Of a DNA stretch of 64,000 nt, positions 37,223 to 45,968 are shown piece after piece. A model generated the notes under the pieces. That model made no database searches and was not told where the DNA came from. It saw only the letters and a list, made by a program, of their open reading frames with translations. The position numbers and the translations under genes are program-made. The first letter of the stretch is position 1. Each line of letters begins with the position of its first letter. The DNA is from Candidatus Saccharimonadota bacterium (GTDB lineage: Bacteria > Patescibacteriota > Saccharimonadia > Saccharimonadales > Saccharimonadaceae), in assembly GCA_017460105.1 (NCBI GenBank), contig JAFUBS010000004.1, positions 40,225-104,224 of the forward strand. Direction: 5' to 3'.

Positions 37223-37267
37223 GAACGGGCGCTCGTAAACTGCGAGGGCGTCCGTTCTGTGCTTTTT
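37223..37267 (+). terminator. Hairpin after the surface protein operon
   Basis: GAACGG pairs with CCGTTC, extended inside by CG and TCG/CGA matches; CTTTTT follows after five bases. Confidence 0.5.
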
Positions 37268-37276
37268 CGGCGTAAT

Positions 37277-37304
37277 AAAAAGAGCCACACAGGTGGCTCT
37301 TTTC
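37277..37304. terminator. Bidirectional terminator between convergent genes
   Basis: AGAGCCAC pairs with GTGGCTCT, with A and T runs on either side, so it can serve the surface protein operon and rpmE. Confidence 0.8.
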
Positions 37305-37315
37305 GTCATTCGTGA

Positions 37316-37657
37316 TTAAGCTTCGATTTTGGCTTCGGCAGCCTTAGCCTTTTTCTCGGCTTCTTTGGCGGCCTTCTTAGCCTTATTCTCGAGAGCTTCC
37401 TTCATCTTGGCAGCCTTAGCAGCACGTGCCTTGAAGCGATCGACGCGGCCTTCGGTATCGATAATCTTTTCCTCGCCAGTAAAGAATGGGTGAGAAGCAG
37501 ATGAAATCTGTACCTTGACTAATGGATATTCTTTACCATCTTCCCATTTGATGGTCTCTTCGCTTTTTGCCGTGGATTTAGTAAGGAATGAAAACTTTGC
37601 AGCTTCGTCCATAAACACGACATCACGATAATCTTTAGGGTGTAATTCTGTTTTACT
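37316..37657 (-). CDS. rpmE: 50S ribosomal protein L31 with Lys/Ala-rich C-terminal extension
   Basis: Large-subunit protein. [31 protein letters not shown], then [38 protein letters not shown], is diagnostic and lacks the zinc Cys pairs (the C-minus form). The last 35 residues ([35 protein letters not shown]) are an added Lys/Ala helix. The start is the ATG at 37657, since the upstream residues [10 protein letters not shown] are not L31-like. 113 residues against about 70-90 usual. Confidence 0.93.
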   Translation of the reverse strand, partial: SKTELHPKDYRDVVFMDEAAKFSFLTKSTAKSEETIKWEDGKEYPLVKVQISSASHPFFTGEEKIIDTEGRVDRFKARAAKAAKMKEALENKAKKAAKEAEKKAKAAEAKIEA

Positions 37658-37726
37658 CATAATTAACGATATTATATCAGAGATGTACAAAAAAGTAAAG
37701 GAAAAAGCGACCCGAAGGTCGCTTTG

Positions 37727-38650
37727 CTAAAACAGGATGGTGTCGAGGCTGGTGACGATTTCGTCAATCACACCATATTCCAAGGCATCTTTGGTCAACA
37801 TGTAGAACTCCTCACGCGACTTGCGCTTGTACTCTTTCTTGGTAATCTTGGTATATTTGAGTACGTGAGGACGCACAACTTCTTTTTCGAAACGCATATC
37901 GAAACGAGTGCGGTCCTGAACCTTGTTGGCGGAACCAGCAATAAATGCTGTGCCGTCGTGGAGCAGGAATGTCATGTTTGGGAGCGAGAAGCGCTTCACT
38001 CCAGTAATTCCAATCAGGAACGCCATAGAGCACCACATGCCAACGTTTACGGTATAGACTGGCGTAGCGCTAGCTTCAATCGTAGAAATAAGCGCAAAGC
38101 CATCTGGCACCGAGCCACCAGGCGAATTAATAAAAAGCACAATTGGCTTTCGCTCTTCGATTGGGACATCCTTATCCTCGCGATTAATCTGCATGATTGA
38201 TTCGATGATGTTGGCCACAGTCATGCCATAGGCTAAATCGCCATATTCATCCGGTGGAAGAATCTCGCCATACAGATACAGACGACGATCGTAGAACTCT
38301 TGCAAGCGCCTAAAATCAAAGCTATTGGCGTTGACAACAAGACTAGTCGGAATCGTGTTTTGCTCTTCGACAAATTTGTTGATTTCGGAAATCATTGCTT
38401 CAGCCTGTTCCTCGGTCAGCTGAATGCTACCGACCTGTTCTACACCTTCTTCTTCAGCGGGTGCATCTTCGGGCGGAAGTTTGGTTGGGTCCTTGATTCT
38501 AATCTTAATCCCTTTAGAGGATTTTTTGTCATCGAGACTGGTCACCGCTTTGCTTTTTTTATTAGCTTTGGATGACTTTTTGGTCTCAGACTTCCTGGAC
38601 TTTTTGGCCTTCTCCGATGAATCATTACGACATTTGTTCTTCTTTGACAT
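37727..38650 (-). CDS. ClpP-like serine protease with Lys/Ser-rich N-terminal extension
   Basis: ClpP/crotonase fold peptidase. The ATG at 38650 is chosen because AGGAGGTGACAAGG lies just before it. Residues 1-65 are Lys/Ser/Asp-rich and disordered, unlike usual ClpP. The catalytic core has PIVLFINSPGGSVPDGFALISTI, nucleophile Ser208 in GMWCSMAFLIG and His231 in FLLHDGTAF. By alignment with the ClpP motif before EYG, the third catalytic residue is Glu281 rather than Asp, a tentative reading. EYGVIDEIV closes the fold. 307 against about 195-210 residues usual. No Clp ATPase is nearby. It may be a ClpP paralogue with other partners. Confidence 0.85.
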   Translation of the reverse strand: MSKKNKCRNDSSEKAKKSRKSETKKSSKANKKSKAVTSLDDKKSSKGIKIRIKDPTKLPPEDAPAEEEGVEQVGSIQLTEEQAEAMISEINKFVEEQNTIPTSLVVNANSFDFRRLQEFYDRRLYLYGEILPPDEYGDLAYGMTVANIIESIMQINREDKDVPIEERKPIVLFINSPGGSVPDGFALISTIEASATPVYTVNVGMWCSMAFLIGITGVKRFSLPNMTFLLHDGTAFIAGSANKVQDRTRFDMRFEKEVVRPHVLKYTKITKKEYKRKSREEFYMLTKDALEYGVIDEIVTSLDTILF

Positions 38651-38741
38651 CCTTGTCACCTCCTTGTAATAAAAAAGAACTACACACTGCGGTGTATCTT
38701 TTAATTTTACCACAAAGTGTTGATTTTTGCAAGTTGGCATG

Positions 38742-38837
38742 ATATAATAGGTGAGTATTATTAATTAACGAAACACTTCCTGGGAGGATTTCCTGATTTG
38801 CGAGGGACCCGGGGAGGAAGAGAAAGGAAATCATATT
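38742..38837 (+). promoter_or_regulatory. rpsB promoter and structured leader
   Basis: TGATATAAT at about 38741-38749. In the leader CTTCCT (38776-38781) pairs with AGGAAG (38815-38820), with GGGAGGATTTCC and GGGACCCGGGG between. The second arm overlaps a purine-rich run before the ATG. A structured leader ahead of rpsB is typical of r-protein autoregulation; the known rpsB leader motif is not proven here. Confidence 0.4.
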
Positions 38838-39524
38838 ATGGCAGTTAATGTCGATATGAAGGCTTTGCTCGAAGCAGGTGCTCATTTTGGGCACAAAACG
38901 AGCCGCTGGCACCCAAAAATGGCGCCATACATCCATAGCAAGCGTCAGGATGCACATATTATCAACCTAGAAAAGACAGTGGATGCACTAGAAGCTGCAC
39001 TTCCAAAACTTACTGAGATTGCAAAATCTGGCAAGAAGATTCTTTTCGTTGGCACAAAGAAGCAAATGAAAGACGTGGTCAAAGAAGCTGCTGAGTCAGT
39101 AAACATGCCTTACGTAACCGTGCGTTGGGTAGGTGGTACTCTCACCAACGTAGAGACCGTCAATCGCCAGATTAAGAAGTTGAAGGATTTGGAACGCCGT
39201 ATGGCAAGTGGCGAACTCGAAAACCGTTATTCAAAGCTCGAAGTTCAGAGATTCCAGGAAGAAATCGATTTACTCAACGAACGCTACGGTGGCATTAAAG
39301 ATATGACTGAGCAGCCAGCAGCAATCATCGTGATCGATGCTATGGAAGACAAAAACGCCATCAAGGAGGCAAATGTTCTTCATATTCCAGTTATTGCACT
39401 AACGGACACCAATGTCGATCCAACACCAATCGATTACGTTATCCCATGCAATGACGACGCAATCAAAGCAACTAAGCTCATGCTAGATTACTTCGTTGCC
39501 GCAATTAAGGAAGGCAAGAAATAA
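38838..39524 (+). CDS. rpsB: 30S ribosomal protein S2
   Basis: Small-subunit protein. LLEAGAHFGHKTSRWHPKMAPYI, FVGTKKQMKDVVKEAA, RWVGGTLTNVETV and VIALTDTNVDPTPIDYVIPCNDDAIKATKLM are diagnostic. 228 residues, slightly short at the C-terminus compared with E. coli. It heads the standard rpsB-tsf-frr-uppS order (pyrH is missing). The purine-rich GAGGAAGAGAAAGGAAA before the ATG serves as ribosome binding site. Confidence 0.97.
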   Translation: MAVNVDMKALLEAGAHFGHKTSRWHPKMAPYIHSKRQDAHIINLEKTVDALEAALPKLTEIAKSGKKILFVGTKKQMKDVVKEAAESVNMPYVTVRWVGGTLTNVETVNRQIKKLKDLERRMASGELENRYSKLEVQRFQEEIDLLNERYGGIKDMTEQPAAIIVIDAMEDKNAIKEANVLHIPVIALTDTNVDPTPIDYVIPCNDDAIKATKLMLDYFVAAIKEGKK

Positions 39525-39590
39525 CCAAGTGAGTAATAATCGTTTGTGGCGAAAATTCACACGCACAATTTATAAAATAAGGAGGCAAAA

Positions 39591-40181
39591 ATGGCTGAAA
39601 TATCAGTAGAACAAATCAAAAAATTAAAAGAACTCTCTGGCGCTGGCCTTACTGACGCGAAGAAGGCACTTGTCGAGGCTGATGGTGATTTCGACAAAGC
39701 CCTCGAAGCGATGCGCAAGAAAGGCTTGACTAAAGCAGAGAAGCGCGGCGACCGCGAAACTCGCGAAGGTTTGGTGGATGCTTATATCCACGATGGGCGT
39801 CTTGGCGCGATTGTCGAAGTCAACTGCGAGACCTCTTTCGTAGCAAAGACCGACGAATTCAAAACTTTGGCCCACCAAATTGCAATGCAGATTGCATCGA
39901 TGGCGCCTCTCTATGTTTCTGAGGCTGACATCCCAGAAGACGTAAAGGCAGCGAAGATTAAAGAGCTCGAGGAGAATTTCAAGGGTCCAGAGAATATGAA
40001 AGAAAAGATTCTCGAAGGTCAAGTAAAGAAGGCCTTCGCCGACAAGGTTCTAATGAACCAACCATATATCTTGGACGATTCGAAGACCGTCGAGCAGTTT
40101 ATCAAGGAAGCTATCGCAAAGACCGGCGAGAACATCACTATTCGTCAGTTTAAGCGCATCGAACTTGGTGTAACAGAGTAA
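39591..40181 (+). CDS. tsf: Elongation factor Ts
   Basis: Nucleotide exchange factor for EF-Tu. The start VEQIKKLKELSGAGLTDAKKALVEADGDFDKALEAMRKKGL is the UBA and signature region; YIHDGRLGAIVEVNCETSFVAKTDEFK is the core. 196 residues is the short form lacking the second coiled-coil core subdomain, as in many small genomes. AAGGAGG precedes the ATG. A strong hairpin terminator follows. Confidence 0.96.
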   Translation: MAEISVEQIKKLKELSGAGLTDAKKALVEADGDFDKALEAMRKKGLTKAEKRGDRETREGLVDAYIHDGRLGAIVEVNCETSFVAKTDEFKTLAHQIAMQIASMAPLYVSEADIPEDVKAAKIKELEENFKGPENMKEKILEGQVKKAFADKVLMNQPYILDDSKTVEQFIKEAIAKTGENITIRQFKRIELGVTE

Positions 40182-40188
40182 ATTCTAA

Positions 40189-40245
40189 CAACAAAAAATA
40201 CCTTTTTCAGAGCGGGGACTTGTTCTGGGAAAGGTATTTTTGTTG
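40189..40245. terminator. Long intrinsic terminator after tsf
   Basis: The arms from CAACAAAAA and TACCTTT pair with AAAGGTA and TTTTTGTTG, leaving a loop around GAGCGGGGACTTG. It separates rpsB-tsf from frr, which has its own TGATATAAT box at about 40258. Confidence 0.85.
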
Positions 40246-40290
40246 TCCGCAATTAATATGATATAATTATCTCATAAACAAGGAGTTATT

Positions 40291-40836
40291 ATGTTTGACA
40301 CCAAGGAAGATCGCAAGAAAATGGAAGAAGTGATTGCACGTTTCCAAGACGAAATGAAGAAGGTTCGTACTGGCAGAGCGCATCCAGATATGCTTGCGGG
40401 AATCAAGGTAGAGGCTTATGGACAGTTCATGCCTTTGAATCAAGTTGCTAACGTCACTGCTGCCGACGCCACTTTGCTCGTAGTAACTCCTTTTGATCCT
40501 TCTACAATACAGGCTATTGCCGCTGCGATTCGCGCGGACCAGTCTCTTGGCCTGAACCCAGCCGATGATGGTCGCGTAATACGCGTACCGATTCCGGCTT
40601 TGACCGAGGAGCGCCGCAAAGAGATTGTCAAAACCGCTTCCGCAAAGGTAGAGCAGGCTAAAGTTGCGATCCGCAATGTTCGCGAAGATGCACGCAAGGC
40701 AGTCAAAGCAGCCGAAGATTTGGGCGAAGACGTCAAGAAGCGCGCCGAAAAAGAAATCGATGATATTACTAAAGAATTTACAGACAGAGTCGATGCAGCC
40801 TTCAAGGCAAAGTCTGACGAAATCATGAAAATATAA
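40291..40836 (+). CDS. frr: Ribosome recycling factor
   Basis: Splits post-termination ribosomes with EF-G. FQDEMKKVRTGRAHPDMLAGIKVEAYG, PLNQVANVTAADATLLVVTPFD, NPADDGRVIRVPIPALTEERRKEIVK and the C-terminal long helix with DEIMKI are diagnostic. 181 residues is normal. AAGGAG and ATG are well placed. The stop is one base from the uppS start (TAACATG), so the two are coupled. Confidence 0.97.
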   Translation: MFDTKEDRKKMEEVIARFQDEMKKVRTGRAHPDMLAGIKVEAYGQFMPLNQVANVTAADATLLVVTPFDPSTIQAIAAAIRADQSLGLNPADDGRVIRVPIPALTEERRKEIVKTASAKVEQAKVAIRNVREDARKAVKAAEDLGEDVKKRAEKEIDDITKEFTDRVDAAFKAKSDEIMKI

Positions 40837-40837
40837 C

Positions 40838-41512
40838 ATGAGTGAACTAAAACATCTAGGTATTATTGCCGACGGTAACCGTCGCTGGGCGAAAGAGAAT
40901 GGTTTACCAAAAATCGAGGGACACCGCAGAGGGTTCAACAAGATAGAAACTCTGGTGAATGCGGCAGCCGAGGCCGGAATTCCGTATATTTCATTCTTTG
41001 TATTCAGCACAGAGAACTGGGGCAGAGAAGCATCGGAGGTTAGTTACCTGATGGATCTTGCAAGCTCCATGGTTTTGAAGTTGGCAAAGAAATTTGCCAA
41101 GTCTAACATTCGTATGTTGGTGCTAGGTTCACGCGAACGCGTAGATCCAAAACTCGTATCATTAGCTGAAAAGGCCGAGAAGTTAACCGAAAATTGCACA
41201 GGAACTACTGCGTGTTTTTGTTTTAATTATGGTGGAGAACAGGAAATCGCTGACGCGGCAAACAAGGCACTTGCGGCCGGTGAAAAAATCACTCCAGAAA
41301 CAATTCGCAAACACCTATATAAGCCCGAAGTACCAGATGTAGACATGATTGTTAGAACCAGTGGCGAGGAAAGAATCTCTGGATATATGTTGTGGCGAGC
41401 AGCGTACGCTGAATTTTACTTCTTGAAAAAGTATTTTCCAGAGATGGAAGCGGCAGATATTGAAAATATTCTTAAAGAATATAACAAACGTAGCCGCAGA
41501 TTCGGCAAATAA
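40838..41512 (+). CDS. uppS: Undecaprenyl diphosphate synthase (cis-prenyltransferase)
   Basis: Makes the C55 lipid carrier for peptidoglycan from isopentenyl and farnesyl diphosphates. Catalytic Asp12 in GIIADGNRRWAKENGL, the substrate motif GHRRGFNKI, VFSTENW and the C-terminal DMIVRTSGEERISGYMLWRAAYAEFYF. 224 residues is normal. No isoprenoid precursor genes are nearby, so precursors come from elsewhere. The stop directly abuts an extended -10 box for the next gene. Confidence 0.95.
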   Translation: MSELKHLGIIADGNRRWAKENGLPKIEGHRRGFNKIETLVNAAAEAGIPYISFFVFSTENWGREASEVSYLMDLASSMVLKLAKKFAKSNIRMLVLGSRERVDPKLVSLAEKAEKLTENCTGTTACFCFNYGGEQEIADAANKALAAGEKITPETIRKHLYKPEVPDVDMIVRTSGEERISGYMLWRAAYAEFYFLKKYFPEMEAADIENILKEYNKRSRRFGK

Positions 41513-41521
41513 TGATATAAT
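41513..41521 (+). promoter_or_regulatory. Extended -10 promoter of rseP, directly after the uppS stop
   Basis: TGA followed by TATAAT; the TAA stop of uppS ends at the base before it. The ATG is 6 bases downstream with no ribosome binding site. Confidence 0.65.
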
Positions 41522-41527
41522 AAGTTT

Positions 41528-42856
41528 ATGGATATTTTCGTTGGAGTTATCGTTGGTCTTTTAGTGTTGATGCTCCTCGTGGTATTGCACGAGTTCGGTC
41601 ATTTTATTGCTGCACGCCGCAATGGCGTAAACGTGTTGGAATTCGGGATTGGATTCCCACCACGCGCAGTCGCCTGGATCAAAGACCCAAAGACGCATAA
41701 ATGGCGCCGATTAAAAAAATCTGAATGGAATAAGGAAAGCGTCACAAAAGCGGTCGGTTTTGACAAAAAAACCGCAGAAGCTGGCGCAAAGGGCAAAAAC
41801 GCTAAGAGCAAGATTATTGCAGATGGGTTGATTTTTAGTATCAACTGGCTACCAATTGGTGGATTTTGCCAAATGGATGGCGAATCAGCGGAAGATGAGC
41901 GTCCTGGTACTTTTGGTAATGCGAATTTTTGGAAGAAAACCAAGATACTGTTTGCCGGGGTGACGATGAACTGGCTAACGGCTTTTGTGATTTTGACGAT
42001 TCTGGCCTGGACCGGAATGCCGACATTTCTAGACAATCAGTTCACAATTGCAAGCGACACGAAGAAAGAACAGGAATACGTAATAGTATCGGAAGTTTTG
42101 GAGAATTCGCCTGCCGCCGCAGCCGGATTCAAGACTGGCGACAAAATTGTCGGCAGCGGCGAGACAACTTTTCATTATGCAAGCGATGTGACTGCGTTCA
42201 ATAATGAACACGTTGGCGAAAAAGTGACTTACGATATTCTTCGCACCGACAGCACAGAGTGTGATTGCGCGCAGGAGCCTTGTGATTGCCCAGCTGTAGA
42301 GCAAATCTTGCACCTTAGCACTCAGTTGAATCCAAAAGACAGCGAATACTTACTTGGAGTAGCGATGTCTACTCCGCAGACATTGGCGTATTCTACTTGG
42401 TCGGCACCGATCGTCGGCGCTGGACTCACGCTACAGATGACCGGCGAAACTTTTAAAGGTGTCGGACAATTGGTTTGGAACTTGATTTGTGGCGTCGGCT
42501 CGCAATTTAGTCTTGATGGTTCGGTTCGCGATGCCGGTAGGGAAGCGATTTCTGAGGTCGGAGAATCAGTGTCCGGCCCGGTCGGTATAATTGGAGTTTT
42601 GTTCCCAACTTTCACCGCTGCTGGACCGAGCAATCTAGCGTTTCTTGCAGCGCTTATCTCTATCTCTCTCGCCTGTATGAATGTCTTGCCGATTCCGGCC
42701 TTGGACGGTGGAAGATGGCTGCTTATGGCGATTTTCAAACTGCGCCATAAACGTCTGACAAAAGAGATTGAAGAAAAAGTAGTATCGAGAGCATTCATTG
42801 TACTGCTGGCGTTAATGTTTATCGTGACTATCCTAGACGTAATAAGGTTGTTTTAG
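41528..42856 (+). CDS. rseP: RseP-type site-2 zinc metalloprotease (M50)
   Basis: Intramembrane protease that cuts membrane-bound anti-sigma factors or signal peptides. The zinc motif HEFGH is at residues 21-25 in the first helix, with the family EFGIGFPPR afterwards. A PDZ domain is at about 175-260 (VLENSPAAAAGFKTGDKIVG). The second active-site motif LPIPALDGGRW, with its Asp, is near 395. Final helix at the C-terminus. A Cys-rich insertion (STECDCAQEPCDCPAVEQ at about 238-256) lies in the PDZ domain and is unusual. 442 residues is normal. Confidence 0.93.
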   Translation: MDIFVGVIVGLLVLMLLVVLHEFGHFIAARRNGVNVLEFGIGFPPRAVAWIKDPKTHKWRRLKKSEWNKESVTKAVGFDKKTAEAGAKGKNAKSKIIADGLIFSINWLPIGGFCQMDGESAEDERPGTFGNANFWKKTKILFAGVTMNWLTAFVILTILAWTGMPTFLDNQFTIASDTKKEQEYVIVSEVLENSPAAAAGFKTGDKIVGSGETTFHYASDVTAFNNEHVGEKVTYDILRTDSTECDCAQEPCDCPAVEQILHLSTQLNPKDSEYLLGVAMSTPQTLAYSTWSAPIVGAGLTLQMTGETFKGVGQLVWNLICGVGSQFSLDGSVRDAGREAISEVGESVSGPVGIIGVLFPTFTAAGPSNLAFLAALISISLACMNVLPIPALDGGRWLLMAIFKLRHKRLTKEIEEKVVSRAFIVLLALMFIVTILDVIRLF

Positions 42857-43654
42857 ATGAAAAAGACCGGTGGAACTCATAGAAATTGGCTCAAAGGGGC
42901 GCGCAAAAATCTCCCGCACAAGACAACGAAAAATGACATTGCTAGCGTAATCTTGATGATAGTTTGGGTGTTTGTCTCTGTGGTGGCGTCACAGTTTGTG
43001 ATTGGCTTCTTGATGCTATTAATTCTAGGCAGCAATACTTTTGAGCAGCCTGTGTGGACTGCGATATACTCACTACTGTCATACGGGGTAGCGATGCTAT
43101 TAATAATTTTTGTACCACCGGCCGCGGCAAGGAAATTTCATTTTCTAAAAGGTCGCGCGAGCGAAAAAGTTACCACCAGAGAAGAGTTAGGACTCAGTGG
43201 CACTCCGACCTGGACCGATATCGGACTCTCTCCGGTTGCTTTCATTGCGAGTACGCTGCTTGCGGCACTTTTTGAATATTTGTTTACGGTGTTTCCATGG
43301 TTTGATATTAGCGAAGCACAGGATGTGGGCTTCAACATCTATATGGCACCAGGCGAACGAGTAATCGCTTTTCTAGTATTAGTAGTTCTAGCACCAATCG
43401 TTGAAGAAATTATCTTCCGTGGCTGGCTGTATGGTAAAATGCGCGAACGTCTATCTGCGCCTTGGTCAATCGTATTAGTTTCTTTGTTGTTTGGATTGGT
43501 GCATTTCCAATGGAATGTAGGAGTAAATGTCTTTGCTCTATCGGTAGTGCTCTGCGTACTGCGCGAGATTACTGGGACAGTCTATGCTGGTATACTGACA
43601 CACATGATAAAGAACGGCGTGGCGTTCTATGTATTATATGTACTAGGCATGTAA
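42857..43654 (+). CDS. CPBP-family intramembrane glutamic/metal protease
   Basis: Rce1/CAAX-like (abortive infection Abi) membrane protein. The conserved motifs are APIVEEIIFRGWLYGKMRERL (the EExxxR motif with catalytic Glu) near 190-210, VLVSLLFGLVHFQWN (FxxxH) and the third motif near the end, GTVYAGILTHMIKNGVAF. At least six helices. Substrate unknown; family members cut or bind membrane proteins. It starts at the base after the rseP stop, so it is probably cotranscribed. Confidence 0.9.
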   Translation: MKKTGGTHRNWLKGARKNLPHKTTKNDIASVILMIVWVFVSVVASQFVIGFLMLLILGSNTFEQPVWTAIYSLLSYGVAMLLIIFVPPAAARKFHFLKGRASEKVTTREELGLSGTPTWTDIGLSPVAFIASTLLAALFEYLFTVFPWFDISEAQDVGFNIYMAPGERVIAFLVLVVLAPIVEEIIFRGWLYGKMRERLSAPWSIVLVSLLFGLVHFQWNVGVNVFALSVVLCVLREITGTVYAGILTHMIKNGVAFYVLYVLGM

Positions 43655-43656
43655 AA

Positions 43657-43677
43657 ACCCGCCTGATGGCGGGTATG
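43657..43677. terminator. Short hairpin between convergent genes
   Basis: ACCCGCC pairs with GGCGGGT around TGAT. The following T run is interrupted (ATGTTACTTTT), so termination strength is uncertain. Confidence 0.5.
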
Positions 43678-44550
43678 TTACTTTTTCCATTCGTGGATGA
43701 GCTTGGCGGTAAAATCAAAAGGTGATTTTTCTTTGCCAATTTTGTTATATTCCAAGAACGGAAGCGGGGCGAGAGTGGGTGTCTTGGCGCCTATTTCTTG
43801 TCCTTGATAGAAACAGGCGCAGCTCACGTTGGGGCATGTCATTGCGCGCATCGCGCAGCGATGCGAAATCCGCATGCGCGAGAAAATCCTGGAAGTGGAT
43901 TCGGACTCTATCTCTAGAGCCGTGCGACCCTTCACACTCTGTGCTATAGACAAAAGTTTGAGCGGATCGTCTTCCATCTGATTTATCGCAGCCTCATCTA
44001 TGAGGTAGTTCGCAATTCCTAGGTACCCTTTAGTTCCACAAATGTCACTATTGATTTTTAGCAGGAGCGGCTTCTCATCAAAACAAGCGTCGACGAGTGC
44101 TTTTAGCTGTTTTGCCGAAAGTGGAACTCCGTTTTTCTGGCTAGGCAGCGAGATACGAAAATTATCTACTCTTTGCCTTCTCCAGAATTTGACAATATCT
44201 GCCAATGAAGCAATAGCGAATTCGGATAAACGTCCTTGCTGTTCCCAACAAGGAATATCCATCCTAGCGAGATCCAGGTCCAGAATTACCTTGAGACGAT
44301 GTTTGTGGCACCAAGTGATAAAACTTTTGAAATCAGCCAGACTACCGTAGTCGCCACAGATACCTTTGCAGTCTTCTGCTACATATACTGTCTTACCATT
44401 CCTGATTGAACCGCAGAAGACTCCTCCTAGGTTCACACAATCAATCTGCAGATCGAGAATTTTAGCGAGATGTCGTTCCAGAACATTAAATGTCTTTTTG
44501 CCGTTCTCGTAAAATGCGGGTAGATATACCCGGTAAACCATAGTTTTCAT
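43678..44550 (-). CDS. Degenerate GH13 (alpha-amylase family) TIM-barrel-like protein
   Basis: Several GH13 landmarks survive: VYRVYLPAFYENG (start of the barrel), DYGSLADFKSFITWCHKHRLKVILDLDL (the helix and strand before region I), IVKFWRRQRVDNFRISL (region II) and CACFYQGQEIGAKTP (after region IV). But the catalytic nucleophile Asp of GFRID is Ser here, the region I DxxxNH is lost, and the NHD of region IV is absent. 290 residues is about half a normal enzyme. Start at 44550 has GGAGGG 7 bases before; the upstream ATG at 44565 is less well placed. It may be a binding or scaffold pseudoenzyme, or a decaying gene; the open frame and good signals favour the former. Confidence 0.6.
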   Translation of the reverse strand: MKTMVYRVYLPAFYENGKKTFNVLERHLAKILDLQIDCVNLGGVFCGSIRNGKTVYVAEDCKGICGDYGSLADFKSFITWCHKHRLKVILDLDLARMDIPCWEQQGRLSEFAIASLADIVKFWRRQRVDNFRISLPSQKNGVPLSAKQLKALVDACFDEKPLLLKINSDICGTKGYLGIANYLIDEAAINQMEDDPLKLLSIAQSVKGRTALEIESESTSRIFSRMRISHRCAMRAMTCPNVSCACFYQGQEIGAKTPTLAPLPFLEYNKIGKEKSPFDFTAKLIHEWKK

Positions 44551-44650
44551 TATAACACCCTCCATGTTAATGTACGTCTTTATATTATATCATACTTTTG
44601 CTTATTTGTCTAGTCGATGACACGTTTTATAGGTGTTGAGCGGGGAAATA

Positions 44651-44659
44651 TGGTATAAT
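44651..44659 (+). promoter_or_regulatory. Extended -10 promoter of proS
   Basis: TGG followed by TATAAT; ends 9 bases before the ATG at 44669, so an in-frame upstream codon at 44633 is excluded. Confidence 0.6.
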
Positions 44660-44668
44660 TGTAGCATT

Positions 44669-45898
44669 ATGAGAATGTCACATACTTTTACCAAGACTTT
44701 GCGCAATGCGCCAAAGGACGAAACTGCGAAAAATGGCGCCTATCTGACTCGTGCGGGCTACGTACACAAAGAGATGGCTGGCGTCTATGACTATTTGCCT
44801 CTGGGCCTTCGCGTGATCGAAAAAATCAAGGGAATCGTGCGAGAAGAGCTAAATGCAATTGGTTGCGAGGAGGTATTGATGTCTGCGCTCCAAAATCCAG
44901 AACCTTGGGAAAAGACCGGCAGATTTAGTGATCAGGAAGTTGATATTTGGTTCAAGACAGAGCTCTCGGCGGGCGGAGAACTAGGCTTGGCGCCTACCCA
45001 CGAAGAACCAATGGTAAATATGTTAAAATCGTATATTTCTAGTTACAAGGATTTGCCTTTGTATGTCTATCAATTTCAGACTAAATTCCGCAATGAGCTT
45101 CGCGCAAAGTCTGGGATTCTGCGTGGTCGTGAATTCTTAATGAAAGATTTATACAGTTTCCATACTTCAGAAGAAGACCTGGACAAATTCTATGCCGAGG
45201 TCGAGAAGGCTTATGCGCGAATCTACGAGCGCGTAGGTCTCGGTGACGACACGTACGAGACATTTGCTAGTGGCGGTATTTTTTCAAAATACTCGCATGA
45301 ATATCAGACTTTGTTGCCTGTGGGCGAGGACACTATTTATCATAACAAAGACTACAGTGTAGTACTAAACAAAGAGGTTCTAAATGACGAAACTTTGGCA
45401 GACCTAGGCGTAAAACGCGAAGACTTGCTCGAAGAGACGGCGGCTGAGGTAGGAAATATCTTTAAACTGAAATTCAAGTATTCTGAACCGCTAGGACTAA
45501 AATTCTCGGACGAAAATAACGAGCAGAAGACGGTCTACATGGGATGCTATGGCATTGGCATCTCACGTGTGATGGGCGTAATTGCAGAAAAATTTGCCGA
45601 CGACAAGGGCCTAGTCTGGCCAGAGGCGGTGGCTCCTTTCAAATATCACCTGGTGGCGATTGGTGACTCCGGCACCAAAAAAGCGGAAGAAATATATGCG
45701 CTCCATTCAGACGAAATACTGTTTGACGACCGCGGGAATGTGCGCCCAGGAGAAAAATTTGCCGATGCAGAGCTAATTGGCTTGCCGTATCGTATCGTGA
45801 TTTCGGATAAGACTTTGGCTGAGGATTCGGCAGAAATCACTGTACGCGCCACTGGTGAGAGCCGCTTAGTAGCACTCGATAAAATCTTCAATAATTAA
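44669..45898 (+). CDS. proS: Prolyl-tRNA synthetase, short form without the editing insert
   Basis: Class II synthetase charging tRNA-Pro. Motif 1 at AGVYDYLPLGLRVIEKI, motif 2 at FRNELRAKSGILRGREFLMKDLYSFH, and motif 3 at GCYGIGISRVMGVIAEK. The C-terminal anticodon-binding domain covers about 310-409 (KYHLVAIGD...ILFDDRGNVRPGEKFADAELIGLPYRIVI). The INS editing domain usual between motifs 2 and 3 is missing, so the enzyme is 409 residues against about 570. ORF begins with MRMSHTF at 44669. Confidence 0.94.
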   Translation: MRMSHTFTKTLRNAPKDETAKNGAYLTRAGYVHKEMAGVYDYLPLGLRVIEKIKGIVREELNAIGCEEVLMSALQNPEPWEKTGRFSDQEVDIWFKTELSAGGELGLAPTHEEPMVNMLKSYISSYKDLPLYVYQFQTKFRNELRAKSGILRGREFLMKDLYSFHTSEEDLDKFYAEVEKAYARIYERVGLGDDTYETFASGGIFSKYSHEYQTLLPVGEDTIYHNKDYSVVLNKEVLNDETLADLGVKREDLLEETAAEVGNIFKLKFKYSEPLGLKFSDENNEQKTVYMGCYGIGISRVMGVIAEKFADDKGLVWPEAVAPFKYHLVAIGDSGTKKAEEIYALHSDEILFDDRGNVRPGEKFADAELIGLPYRIVISDKTLAEDSAEITVRATGESRLVALDKIFNN

Positions 45899-45968
45899 TG
45901 TTGACACGCCAAAGCTTTTGCGGTATATTTGAAAAAGTTGATTTTATTATTTGTAGTGGAGAATCAAT

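Noticed and set aside
43845..43880. A further coding palindromic element in the GH13-like gene
   Set aside because: There is a neat 7-bp hairpin and partly overlapping CGCGCAT/ATGCGCG arms, but it is short and shares no string with the core family, so it is not counted.
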